Below the pieces are notes generated by a model. That model made no database searches. It saw nothing but the letters and a program-made list of their open reading frames with translations, and was not told the origin of the DNA. DNA of 64,000 bases from Penicillus capitatus (lineage: Eukaryota; Chlorophyta): contig OZ287695.1 of the NCBI GenBank assembly GCA_965649825.1, positions 1,612,001 through 1,676,000 on the forward strand, in the 5' to 3' direction. The position numbers and the translations under genes were made by a program. Shown here one piece after another: positions 10,375 to 21,414 of this stretch; positions within the stretch are counted from its first letter, which is position 1; each line of letters starts with the position of its first letter.

Positions 10375-10937
10375 TCATGACGACGTGACAATGAGTTGAA
10401 AATCTATTCCTTCAATATGACGACTGCGATCGGCGCGCATTGCCCGTCGTATTATCAAATCGTCACATCGTTTGACGTTCGCCCATCGATTGTACATCGT
10501 CTGTGACCGAAGCGCGCTGCTGCTCTGGTATGGTGGCGAATGAAGCACATATTCTTGCAGCGTCGTCTCCACGTCGTCGGCCGAATGCTCTCTTCAGACG
10601 CAAGGTGAAAATGGACGGCGGCGGAGTAAGGCGTCGACTCCCACCGTTCTCGGTATTTGGCTTTGCGCCAAAGTTCTTCTACAATCCACTCGTCCTGCTG
10701 CTGGAGTATGAACATCGCCTTCTGGCACAGCCGCTTCGCAGAGTGCACAAATTCGTGGCACAGGTACTGCTTCCCAGCTGTATTATGCTCCTCCAACGGT
10801 TGGGCAGACGGTACAGGACGGGTTGCTGCGGTCTTTGATATCGTTTCTGTCCAATAAAAAGTCGAAAAGGGATGCATCGCGTCTGAAAGGATCCGAACGG
10901 CATCCCAGACGGTACGTCTATCGATGCTGATTTTCAT
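10375..10937 (-). CDS. hypothetical protein, divergent partner of the TPR gene
   Basis: An open frame from ATG 10937 (MKISIDRRTVWDAVRILSD) to a stop near 10455 or slightly beyond, rich in aromatic and basic residues (YLCHEFVHSAKRLCQKAMF, EEWIVEEL-like). I do not recognise it. Its start codon is only 18 bp from the start codon used for the plus-strand TPR gene, which is either a very tight divergent pair or a hint that one start is wrong. Confidence 0.35.
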
Positions 10938-10955
10938 CAAATAACACTCAGTGGG

Positions 10956-11764
10956 ATGCACAGTGCTCGTGCAGAGGCGAAGCGCTGTTGGGAGAAGGCT
11001 CAGCGGCTTGAAAAAGACATGGATTTGAAGGGAGCCATTGCTTCTCTTGAACACGCCGTCGATCTACAACCGAAAAACATGAAATACTTGGGACTGCTTT
11101 CGAAGCAGTATACAGACATGAGCTTCTCACCTGGCATTTCTCAAGAAGAGGCACGCGAATACAATAAAAAGGCGTTAGACGTGGCAGAGAGAATGGTGAT
11201 TGCAGATCCGAAGAATCCAACCGGTCACATCGCGCGATGTGTGAGCAAAGGACGCCTCGCCTATTACAGTGACAACCGAACAAAGATTGAACTGGCCAAA
11301 GAGGCCCAGGAATCAGTTAAAGACGTTTTGGAATTGGATCCAAATTCGGAGTTTGGACATCATCTCATGGGACGATTCGAATACGAGATGGCAGGACTGA
11401 ACATCCTGTGTCGCACAATTGTTCGCGTGGTCTACGGGACAAGTCTCAGTCCAGGATCGTATTCCAGTGCACTGGAAGCGTTCCGAAAAGCACACGATCT
11501 TAATCCGGAACGTGTGATTCACAAAGTCCTTCTGGGCAAGACTTACATGAAACTGGGTCAACACGAACTGGCTATAGAAGCTCTGCAGGTAAAGAGAGCG
11601 ATTCATCCCTGTCGTCGATCATCATTGTCAGCGAGTCTGTTGTTTAGGAAGCTGTGCATCTTGATGTGACAGACATTAATGATCATCTCGAGCGTCTAGA
11701 TGGAGAAAAGCTGCTGATGACCCTGAATAATAAAAAAAGAAACCGACTTCCATCCAAATCCTAA
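10956..11764 (+). CDS. TPR protein resembling regulator of microtubule dynamics (RMDN/FAM82)
   Basis: Two exons, 10956-11588 and 11649-11764, joined by a 60-nt intron (gtaaag ... tgtttag). The product, about 249 residues, has TPR-like helices: AIASLEHAVDLQPKNMKYL near residue 30, a long helix KIELAKEAQESVKDVLELD, then HHLMGRFEYEMAGLN and a final repeat SALEAFRKAHDLNPERV with YMKLGQHELAIEALQ. The order matches the RMDN family, mitochondria- or microtubule-associated proteins without a defined enzymatic role. The C-terminal exon ends NKKRNRLPSKS. Family call good, function uncertain. Confidence 0.75.
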
Positions 11765-11998
11765 CGCTATTCGTCGCATTCACGATTTGTTTATTTGACA
11801 TCAATGATAGCTGTAGAATATGAGGTTAACGTACAGATTCTGTCTATCATGTGTCTTAATTTTGCTGTGCGAACGTTGGGCCCGTAGGCGGGACAGAGAG
11901 TGGGTAAACGATTTAAACTTAGTAACGGGTTTTCTCCGAGTGTAAAGTCTTAGAAAAATGGATGGAGATAGATGCATCGACTGACGTCATTTCGGAAG

Positions 11999-13171
<1,173 letters not shown>

Positions 13172-13179
13172 TGGATATC

Positions 13180-13589
13180 TCAAAAGCGAACGATCTCGGT
13201 TTTTGTGTTCTCTTCTGAAAAAGACCCTCAGTTAAAACGCCTGGAGAATCCATTCTCTTTCTGTTGCTTGCCGAAAACGCGCATTGATTTTGTGCATCTG
13301 ACGAAAGGGCCAAAACATTCAGTTCTTGGAGCTACAGAGGTAGGGGACGACGCGACATGCAGTTAGGAGCTTTGCGCCGTGTGGTTTCGCAACCGAACGA
13401 TATCCTCAGACGCCTTCTGTGTCGATCACGTATGCATCGTGTTCCTTTGCGATGCCAACGACCCTGGTCTGGTTCAGTCTACGAGAGCAGAGTGGATCTC
13501 ACGACTCCGGGAGAGGATAGACGAAATGACAAGGTCGGCGATCACAGAGTCCTTGGAATCGCATTTGATACTGCTGCCGTTGTCTATAG
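13180..13589 (+). other. stretch between KRR1 and the TlyA exons, possible coding
   Basis: A plus-strand frame from about 13250 reads LPKTRIDFVHLTKGPKHSVL and, after a gtagg donor-like site, VDHVCIVFLCDANDPGLVQ and RLRERIDEMTRS. It looks coding but overlaps the S4 exon of the next gene in a different frame. It could be upstream exons of the TlyA gene (organellar presequence) or a separate small gene. Confidence 0.3.
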
Positions 13590-14593
13590 AAGAAAAGAAA
13601 GACCCGTTTGGACGAGTACCTCATCGGGCAGTATCCTCAGCATTCCGAAGCTTCGTTGAGAGCGTGGATTGCCCGTCGGAAGGTGAAAGTCGATTCCAAA
13701 GTGGTGGAAAAGGCAGGGGCAAGCGTATCCGAAGGCCAGCGAGGTTAAACACGCTTTATCTTGGATTAAGAGATCGGGACGTGTATCCACTTTAGTCGTT
13801 CTAAATGTACAGGAGACACGTTTCGTGTCAAGAGCGGGGTACAAACTGGATGCGGCGATTCAGCATTTCGGAATCCACGTAAAGGATAAGTATTGTCTCG
13901 ATGCTGGGATCGGAACAGGCGGATTCACGGATTGTCTATTGCAATACGGTGCTATCAAAGTTGAGCGCGTCCATGTACAAGGGACAAATCATGAACGCAG
14001 CTTATGGAGTAGGTGTATGGCGTGGATGTGGGCTATGGTGATGTTGACTACTGCCTTCGGACCAATCCACGTGTTGAACTGCTCGAAAGGACGAATCTGC
14101 GATATCTGGACCCGTCCTTGATCGAACATGCAATTGACCTTGTCACCCTCGATCTCTCGTTTATCTCTGTTCTGAAGGTGACGACTGTGATTCTGCCTTG
14201 TGCAAAGAGCAGAGGTATTTGGACTGTCAGGTGATACCTGTTGTGGCCGATCTGATGAACTCGAACGGCGAAATGGTTGTTCTCATAAAGCCACAGTACG
14301 AGGCCAACAGGGAGGATGTGCAAGAAGGCGGTATTGTCAATGATCCAAGGGTACATGAAGAAGTCATTGAGAAAATCAAGCACGGTGCGTTACCGATAAA
14401 GTATGAAGGATCTGGTAGATCGTATCATAACGCTCCTCAGGCATCGAGGATGAAGGGTTCGAATGCTCAGGTGTGATCGCATCACCACTCAAGGTGCCAA
14501 TACAGCAAGATATTGTATGCTCTATTGCGAGGAGGTGCTTAGGGAAAAGATTCTGAGAATATTGAATACGTGGCACACTTCCGATATCTGTAG
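13590..14593 (+). CDS. TlyA/hemolysin-A-type rRNA methyltransferase, S4 plus FtsJ-like domain
   Basis: Exons after an acceptor at 13589 encode an S4 RNA-binding domain (RLDEYLIGQYP ... RAWIARRKVKVDSKVV), then SRAGYKLDAAIQHF and the SAM-binding CLDAGIGTGGFTDCLLQYGA, VYGVDVGYGDVDYCL, VTLDLSFISVLK, and KPQYEANREDVQEGGIVND, finishing at TAG 14591-14593. This is the order of bacterial TlyA, which methylates ribosomal RNA; in algae such proteins are usually organellar. Introns are GT-AG (for example gttgag ... gagtag). The 5' end is not settled. It converges on the L11 gene with 41 bp between stops. Confidence 0.8.
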
Positions 14594-14634
14594 TCGCTGT
14601 CAAAACTGGCGGATGTACAAAGTTTAGACGATGT

Positions 14635-15464
14635 TCACTCATCCGTGATTGTGATTCCCATGTTCAAGGCAGTTCCTTCGACGGTCTTGATGGCTGCTTC
14701 GACATTACGGCAATTGAGGTCTGGCAGTTTCGTTTCGGCAATCTCTTTGAGCTGTGCTCGAGTTACCTGCCCAACCGCTTCCTTTCGTGGATTGCCGGAT
14801 CCCTTCTGAATCCCTGTTTCAAGCAACACATCCAAAAAGCATGGAACCGTATAGAGCATTCAAACCTGCTGCCTTTTTCAGAAGAAACGAAGCAGGCGGT
14901 GTCTTGGTAATGAAGGTAAACGTACGATCCTAATTCGCATCATCCGTCATTCGGGGAAGACTGTCGAGGTAGAGAAAAACCTCGTAGACAGTTATCTCGA
15001 CAGGGACGATTTGACCCGTCTTGTCTGCTGTCTCTGCGTTGTATCGCTTGCAAAAATCCATGATATTCACACCCTAAAATCAATATGTGATGTGACATGT
15101 CGGCATCATGAGCATGGATACCCGAGCTCCCAAAGCTGGACCGACAGGAGGTGCAGGATTCGCCTTACCCGCCTCCAAAGCCAACGTTATCTTTCCAGTC
15201 GCTGGAAGTGAACAATGTTCAAGTCACGATCCTCATGTCGCGACACAGACGACCTTTTGCAGCCATGGCAAAAACAGAATGCGTCATCTCCCGTCTCGTG
15301 TAGTGGGCACGTCGACGCAGAGCTCCTGGAGATGTTAGGGCACTCGATCTCTGTACAAAGCCGCTGGACGTCGAGCAGAGCTCAAGGGGTTTCGCCGATC
15401 GCCTCTCTGTCGCCGTGCGATTCATCGCAGAGCCATGGACAAAACCCGAACAAGACATCATCAA
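14635..15464 (-). CDS. rpl11: plastid 50S ribosomal protein L11, nuclear-encoded
   Basis: Exons joined by eye: MAAK, then [61 protein letters not shown], then [20 protein letters not shown] and [15 protein letters not shown] ending MGITITDE. The KLPDLNC signature is like plastid rather than mitochondrial L11. The frame continues upstream of MAAK to an ATG at 15464 with a serine- and arginine-rich presequence of about 70 residues without a strong hydrophobic start, consistent with a transit peptide. L11 forms the GTPase-associated centre with 23S rRNA. All four introns are short and GT-AG. Confidence 0.88.
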
Positions 15465-15750
15465 AAAATCCGCCGTCTAGAACGGATCCGCTAGAGCTGA
15501 CGAATAACGGGCGTTGTTCGTGTGCAGACGTTCGCTTTAGATGAAGGCGTATTTGTGAAAATGCATCATGCAACTTCAATGCGTTCGAATTGTGGTGGAT
15601 AACGGTGTTCCTGCCTGTATGGTCAAGCCATAGCGCTGTTCAACACCATGACGGATGGTTGGCGTAAGATCTTTGACCCTTCTTAGTCCGAGAGCTTGAA
15701 CTTCGCCCCCGTGAGCACTTTGATCTAAACGCAATACTAAGTGAGCAGAA

Positions 15751-17082
15751 TCACATGACCTGTCTTTTCACCTTCTCGTAACACACAAACGCTAAAGAGA
15801 TAGAAGGAACGACTTTCAGGTAGTTTGGCCACAACCCCTATACACATTCCATACGAATCCAGAGGCCGCGAGGCGGCAGCAGAGGTCTACTTTGAAGAGC
15901 GCTTTGAATCCTTCTTCTCTCACCGATCGCACGAAACAGTCGATCATTCCGTTGTATTTCACAGCTTGGCCGTGATCTGCATGCAATTGCTTGACGCCTT
16001 GCCATCCAGAAACCTGAAGTCGTCGCCGAGCAACGTCAAAGGGATATGCCATTGTCTGTCCACAGGCGCCGGCAATGGCACCGCATCCCAGCATCTCGAT
16101 CGTTGTCAGATCTCCATCGGAAGAATGGCCTGGAGCATCACACATGAGAGGAGGGAGGATTTGGTCGGCGATGGCGGCTGACCATGATACATAGCCAAGT
16201 ACGCTTTACTCGTTTCGTATACAGCAAAATTCAGACCGGCATAAGGAATGACCCCAATGACACTTGGCACCCATCCGCTATAAAAAGCAAAGAATCCTTC
16301 CTATAACCACAGTCCATGATGACAAATGTCTGTTGTATCGTCTGTTGTTTCGTACCCGTCGATAGATTTCCAGAGAGGCGTGCCAAATGCCTTTGTACTC
16401 GACGCCTGCACCTTCCTGGACGGTTAGCCTTCCTCGAACCATGTCTAATGGATAGGTCGCTACGAATACAACACAAGTGAGATTTATTCGGTAGCTACGA
16501 TATACGCTCGACCTGTCATTGCTACGATCCCTGCGCATCCACCCGCTATAAGTCTGGTCACGGGCGTCATATTTCCATCGCCATATCGTTCTTTTCTATA
16601 GGCAGAGATGATCCTGAAAGCAATGGCATTCATTGGCATCTGTCTCACAGACGTCTCACTTCTCACTGTTTGAATTTCTCATATGCCAGAAATTTACAGG
16701 CTGAATTCGGAATAATTCGAATGCAATTGGTGCCGTTGCCTTTCATTAGACCTTTCACGCCATCCGTCTTGAACATCCGCACCAGTCCCTAAAGACGAGG
16801 ATGTGTTTGTTCTTCGTGGTTGACTCGAAATCAGAAGAGTCGTTTGCGCACCTGCCATACGCCTGTGTAGACTTTCTCGTTTCCTTGAACCTGTAACACG
16901 ATTTTGAGACGTTCCAGAGGCGCAACGGCCGTTCGAGAACTGAGACATGAACACAAAGGATCGGTTCGGATCTGGAAGAGCGTCGAGAGAATAACGTACA
17001 TGCCACCAGCTGCACCTCCAGCAATGAGAGACTTTGCGAAATCGGCCCACGTCGTGGCGCCGTCGATGACAGCGGTGGACAT
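15751..17082 (-). CDS. mitochondrial carrier, adenine-nucleotide/ATP-Mg-phosphate type (ADNT1/SLC25A24-like)
   Basis: Inner-membrane carrier with three repeats. Repeat 1: WADFAKSLIAGGAAGG, then SRTAVAPLERLKIVLQVQG and GLVRMFKTDGVKGLMKGNG. Repeat 2: TRLIAGGCAGIVAMT, YPLDMVRGRLTV, EGFFAFYSGWVPSVIGVIPY. Repeat 3: TTIEMLGCGAIAGACGQ, YPFDVARRRLQVSG, then GLWPNYLKVVPSISLAF and CYEKVKRQVM. The PxD/ExxR-type signatures (PLERLK, PLDMVR, PFDVAR) are intact. No EF-hands precede the carrier domain, which suggests the ADNT1 subgroup. Start MSTAVIDGATTW at 17082. Introns are 50-70 nt, all GT-AG. Confidence 0.88.
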
Positions 17083-17576
17083 CGCAGGAAGCCTCTCGCT
17101 TGGAATTGCGAAATGATCGTTAATGGTGCCCGATTCGAAAACGTATGCAGTCTCACGATGGACTGTCTCTTTCGGGCAAGGGATACTTGGATTGTGATCT
17201 CTACACATCCATGTGACAGATATCCGTAGCTGTTCACCATTGGAATCATCCTATCTCTCGTTGCAGAGTTCTGTAGATGAGCAAGGAAGAGCGAAGATCC
17301 ACCGTCTTTCGTAGAAAACGCGAGGGCGTTTCTGATCAAGAGGCTTATCGATCATGTCTATAGTCTGTTGGACTATGTTTTACACGAGGACGCTTTTGGA
17401 GTCGAAGCTGAATTAAGGGCAGCATCCCTTCGACGACGAAGGTGGATGAGAATCAATGCACAAAAGTAGATAGAAGGTGTCGAAGGAGGCAAACGCAGCA
17501 TCGATCTGTTTCTTTGCCGATCCATGCACTCATTGTTCCTGTTTAGCATTCGTCTACACAGCGTGTCCTTTTAGAA
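17083..17576. other. intergenic region between carrier and acetyl-CoA synthetase (divergent)
   Basis: Shared upstream region of two divergently transcribed genes. An acceptor-like tgtttag occurs near 17544, so the synthetase could have a 5' untranslated exon here. No other element recognised. Confidence 0.4.
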
Positions 17577-19604
17577 ATGTCGATCGAGACATCTTCATCG
17601 TCGCAATCTAACACGTTTCGCATCTGCTCGATGATGGCCGTCGCACCGAAGGCATCCGTCCGTGCGGCAGCCCATATCAAGAGCCGCGAAGAATACGATG
17701 AAATGTACGCCGCGTCCCTCAAAGATCCTGACGCATTCTGGTCCGACGCCGCCGAACAGTACTACTGGCACAAAAAGTGGACATTGCCTGTGTCTAAACA
17801 TAACTTTGACACACGAGTGGGACGCGTCTTCGCGGAATGGTTTAAGGATGGCGAAACGAATCTTTGCTACAACGCCGTCGATCGGCATGTTGAAGCCGGA
17901 TGTGGTTCGCAGATTGCCTTCTACTGGGAAGGGAATGATCCCGGCGACGAACAACGCGTGACATACGAAGAAGTGTTGCAAGAAGTGTGTCGATTGGCGA
18001 ACTATTTAAAGAGCATCGGTGTGGGTCGCGGAGACGATGTGACCATCTACCTACCGATGTTGGTCGCACTTCCAATTGCTATGCTCGCATGCGCACGCAT
18101 CGGTGCTGTCCATTCCGTTGTCTTCGCAGGATTCTCAGCGAAATCATTGGCAAACAGAATTCTGGACAGCCGTCCGAAGGCCTTGATCACAGCCACTGGT
18201 GTCAAACGCGGAGCAAAGTTTGTCGATCTTAAAACGATCGTCGATGAAGCAATCGTCATCTCAAAGAACGCGGAACACGATGTGCCAACATGTTTAGTCT
18301 TCGACCATTCAGGAGCGGTGGATCGGGAGAAGGTGCCATTCCAGCCATCCAGAGACGTCTGGTGGCAAGATGTAATCCCACAACAGTCACATGAGTGTCC
18401 AGTGGAGTGGCTTGGCAGCGAGGACCCATCATTCAAGCTCTATACGAGTGGCTCAACTGGTAACCCGAAGGGCGTGCTGCATACGGTGGGTGGTTACATG
18501 ATTGGAACGGGCATGACTTTCAAATATGTCTTTGACTATCACGAAGGTGATATTTACTGGTGCACAGCGGACTGTGGCTGGATCACAGGTCACTCGTACG
18601 TAACCTATGGCCCCATGCTCAACAGAGCAACGCAGATTATTTTCGAGGGCATTCCAACCTATCCCAATGCCAGTCGCTGTTGGGAAATTGTTGATAAGTA
18701 TGGTATTACTCAACTGTATACTGCCCCGACCGCTATTCGCTCTCTGATGTGCTGCGGCAATGATCCTGTGACAGCGACCTCACGCAAGTCACTCAAAATC
18801 CTCGGCACCGTGGGGGAACCCATCAATCCAGAAGCCTGGAAGTGGTATTACGAAGTTGTTGGCAACGGTCAATGCCCAATTGTCGACACCTGGTGGCAAA
18901 CGGAGACGGGAGCACACATGATCACACCACTTCCTGGAGCAACCATCCTGAAACCAGGATCCGCCACATTGCCATTCTTCGGCGTGGAGCCAGTTGTTCT
19001 GTCAGACAAGGGCGTAGAGATCGACGGTGTGGGCTCTGGACTTCTCGCGATCAAGCGTCCCTGGCCAAGCATGTTTCGAACACTCTCTGGAGATCACAAG
19101 CGTTACGAAAACACATACTTTGGCATGTTTCGAGGATACTACCTCACAGGGGATGGCTGTCGGAGAGATGAGGATAACTACATATGGATCACGGGTCGCG
19201 TTGATGATGTGATAAATGTCTCCGGTCACAGAATCGGCTCAGCTGAGATCGAAAGTGCTCTTGTCAGCCATCCGCTCTGCTCAGAAGCGGCCGTCGTGCC
19301 AGTGCACCATGATATTAAGGGACAAGGCATCTATGCTTTCGTGACGCTCATGGAGGGCTGCGATTATCCACCAGCGGATTCGCTGAAGAAGGAGTTGATT
19401 GCCCATGTGCGCAAAGAGGTCGGCCCCATTGCCACACTGGATGTCATCCACTGGGCGCCGGCACTTCCCAAAACGCGCTCAGGAAAGATCATGAGAAGAA
19501 TCTTGCGCAAAATAGCCTCGAAAGAAGAATCTCAACTGGGAGATGTTTCCACTCTTGCTGATACAACAGTGATCTCAACCCTGATTGCTTTCCGACAGGA
19601 TTGA
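17577..19604 (+). CDS. acetyl-CoA synthetase (AMP-forming)
   Basis: Single uninterrupted exon of 675 codons. Converts acetate, ATP and CoA into acetyl-CoA, AMP and pyrophosphate. Key signatures: YTSGSTGNPKGVLHT (nucleotide-binding loop), GEPINPEAWKWYY, VDTWWQTETGAHMI (adenine and acetate site), ITGRVDDVINVSGHRI (hinge), and KTRSGKIMRRIL carrying the regulatory lysine. The family is usually about 650 residues; the extra N-terminal part (MSIETSSSSQSNTFRI, then MMAVAPKASVRAAAH) is serine- and alanine-rich and could be an organelle presequence, plastid or mitochondrial. Lack of introns contrasts with most neighbours. Confidence 0.95.
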   Translation: MSIETSSSSQSNTFRICSMMAVAPKASVRAAAHIKSREEYDEMYAASLKDPDAFWSDAAEQYYWHKKWTLPVSKHNFDTRVGRVFAEWFKDGETNLCYNAVDRHVEAGCGSQIAFYWEGNDPGDEQRVTYEEVLQEVCRLANYLKSIGVGRGDDVTIYLPMLVALPIAMLACARIGAVHSVVFAGFSAKSLANRILDSRPKALITATGVKRGAKFVDLKTIVDEAIVISKNAEHDVPTCLVFDHSGAVDREKVPFQPSRDVWWQDVIPQQSHECPVEWLGSEDPSFKLYTSGSTGNPKGVLHTVGGYMIGTGMTFKYVFDYHEGDIYWCTADCGWITGHSYVTYGPMLNRATQIIFEGIPTYPNASRCWEIVDKYGITQLYTAPTAIRSLMCCGNDPVTATSRKSLKILGTVGEPINPEAWKWYYEVVGNGQCPIVDTWWQTETGAHMITPLPGATILKPGSATLPFFGVEPVVLSDKGVEIDGVGSGLLAIKRPWPSMFRTLSGDHKRYENTYFGMFRGYYLTGDGCRRDEDNYIWITGRVDDVINVSGHRIGSAEIESALVSHPLCSEAAVVPVHHDIKGQGIYAFVTLMEGCDYPPADSLKKELIAHVRKEVGPIATLDVIHWAPALPKTRSGKIMRRILRKIASKEESQLGDVSTLADTTVISTLIAFRQD

Positions 19605-19765
19605 CATTCTGTCACTGGCATTCGATTTTGTTTAGCGCATACACGAACATTACAATTCTTCTCTCCGTGTCAAATCACAGCAATTGCCAAATCGTTATCC
19701 ATGCTAACTACGTTAGATAGATGTCGACTGCACTTTCTCTACTGTCTCAAATAATGGACAGATGA

Positions 19766-20776
19766 TTAATAGAGGTAAGTTGGCTCTTCTGCTCTGGATG
19801 ATTGCGTGCAGTGCTCGACTTCCAGCAACAGACCGTTCGTCGTGGCTAGTGCAACCGAAGAGGCCAAATGCCAAGCGGCGTGAATAAAGGGAAGTGTCGT
19901 TTGTTTATCTTCCAGACAGAAGAGACTTGTCCCTGTTAGAAAGGATGCATTGTGTTGCATTTGACAAACCCTTAAACGCCGTTCATTTGATCGGCTATAC
20001 CGATAGAACTGCATCTGTTGCGTCATCAAATAGTCTCATATGAAAAACGAGTGTTTGGAAGCTCACCTCGGCAGCAAGAGCATTCAGTGAGGTGACCAGC
20101 AACGGCCGAAAAGGTATCATTCCACAGCACATACCCAACACCACATTTGACATTTCAGGGAACAGACATCTGGATAAACACGTGGCAGACACAGCACACG
20201 TCCAGTAATCGATCTTCCTGGCCAATGCCCTCCAGCGACCCTTCGAAGCATGGAACATTCCCGAAGCAGCACCCACACCTATCAGACTCCCTCCATACAG
20301 CTTTCCAGCAGAGGTCCTCCTTTTTCTGGACAGAGAGGCTCTTCAGACAATTCGGGGAAAAACGATCGTCGACCGTATGGTGTGGACGCCTACTGCCAGG
20401 AATGGAATCGACGTGAGGATGTTTGCTATCCGCTCCGTTCTGTTGTGGTCACACGTTCCGGGTCCCTGAGGCAGAGAGGAGCTCGAGACTGCTGCGACGG
20501 CAGGAGGTTGACCTTGGGTCGTATGACATTGTTTACGGCAGTGGCGATGCCACTCCGACTGACAACGCCTTCCCAACGAAACATCCCATTCGGAGGCTTG
20601 GCCTTGAGATGGACGAGTCCGTCCGACAGCCTCTCGGCTGCGCTCTTTTGTCTCAGTAAATCATCGATCGAGAACATCAGAGACAAGTCGGCGATGACAC
20701 GAACTGCCAACAAATCGATCCATTCAGCCGCGGTGACCAGCGCAAATGCGTACCCGCATTCGATAATGCAAAATCG
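19766..20776 (-). CDS. CREST-like multi-pass membrane protein, arm B copy
   Basis: Same exon series as the arm A copy: IDLLAVRVIADLSLMFSI, ILTSIPFLAVGVHTIR, GVGAASGMFHASKGRW with RKIDYW, FPEMSNVVLGMCCGMIPF and a final exon with FIHAAWHLASSVALATTNG. Here the first exon continues upstream (IIECGYAFALVTAAEWID) to an acceptor at 20776, and further 5' exons may lie up to about 21040, so this looks like the complete gene. CREST-type membrane hydrolase or receptor is suggested by the conserved H, D and S spacing, not proven. The last exon differs strongly from arm A while the preceding exons are almost identical. Confidence 0.6.
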
Positions 20777-21043
20777 CTAACTTTTCGTGGCTAACCATTC
20801 ACAAAGTATGTGTTGGTACAGAGAGGTCTACGTAACCAGGTATTCCCGATATTCCCTGCATAACCAATTACGGAGAGTTTGTCGATAGTTCGTTGACAGC
20901 AAATTGCAAATAATAACCGCAATGGCTAGTGGTCTGTAGCCCGAGTTTTGTATCTCAGTCTTAGAGACAGTCGCCAAGAATGTCGATGCTGTTCTCAGGC
21001 AGATCGTATTTTCTGTTGTCTGGAACAGAATCTTGTGAAACAC

Positions 21044-21414
21044 ATTTTCTTTGTCGGTTTCAAATGTGGATCTTCAGTGGAATGATGTTGCCGGTCTCTT
21101 ATTGACCAGCCTCCTACGGAATGCCGTCAGGCATGGGCGTAGGGCAAGATCGTCGTTGTTTCTGTATAGTACCCGGAATCGTATCTATTCTGGTATGCGT
21201 CGGCGGCGACCGTCTCGCACCGACTGATTGCGAACGTCTATCGCCCGTTCTCTCTGTCGATAAATGCTCTTTGTATTTGACAAGACGGCAGTCACTGGCT
21301 TTTTGTCGGCGACTTAATCCGAAACGCTCCGTGACGTCGTCGGCGCGCGATCTTTTCTTTGACCATTTGACTTGGCGTCTTCATCACCTTGTCCCTTCTG
21401 CACCGGCATCAGCA
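21044..21414. other. intergenic region upstream of Kintoun and CREST genes
   Basis: Divergent upstream region between the CREST gene (minus) and the Kintoun-like gene (plus). A frame runs into the Kintoun ATG from 21121 but shows no family similarity, so it is treated as untranslated. Confidence 0.35.

Noticed and set aside
13740-13810. Apparent non-standard intron border in the TlyA gene
   Set aside because: Using the acceptor cactttag instead of tgtacag gives an ordinary GT-AG intron and a continuous frame (RVVLNVQETRFVSRAG).
16755-17339. Long minus-strand frame of 194 codons at the mitochondrial carrier 5' end
   Set aside because: It is in a different frame from the carrier exons and reads through their introns without family features.
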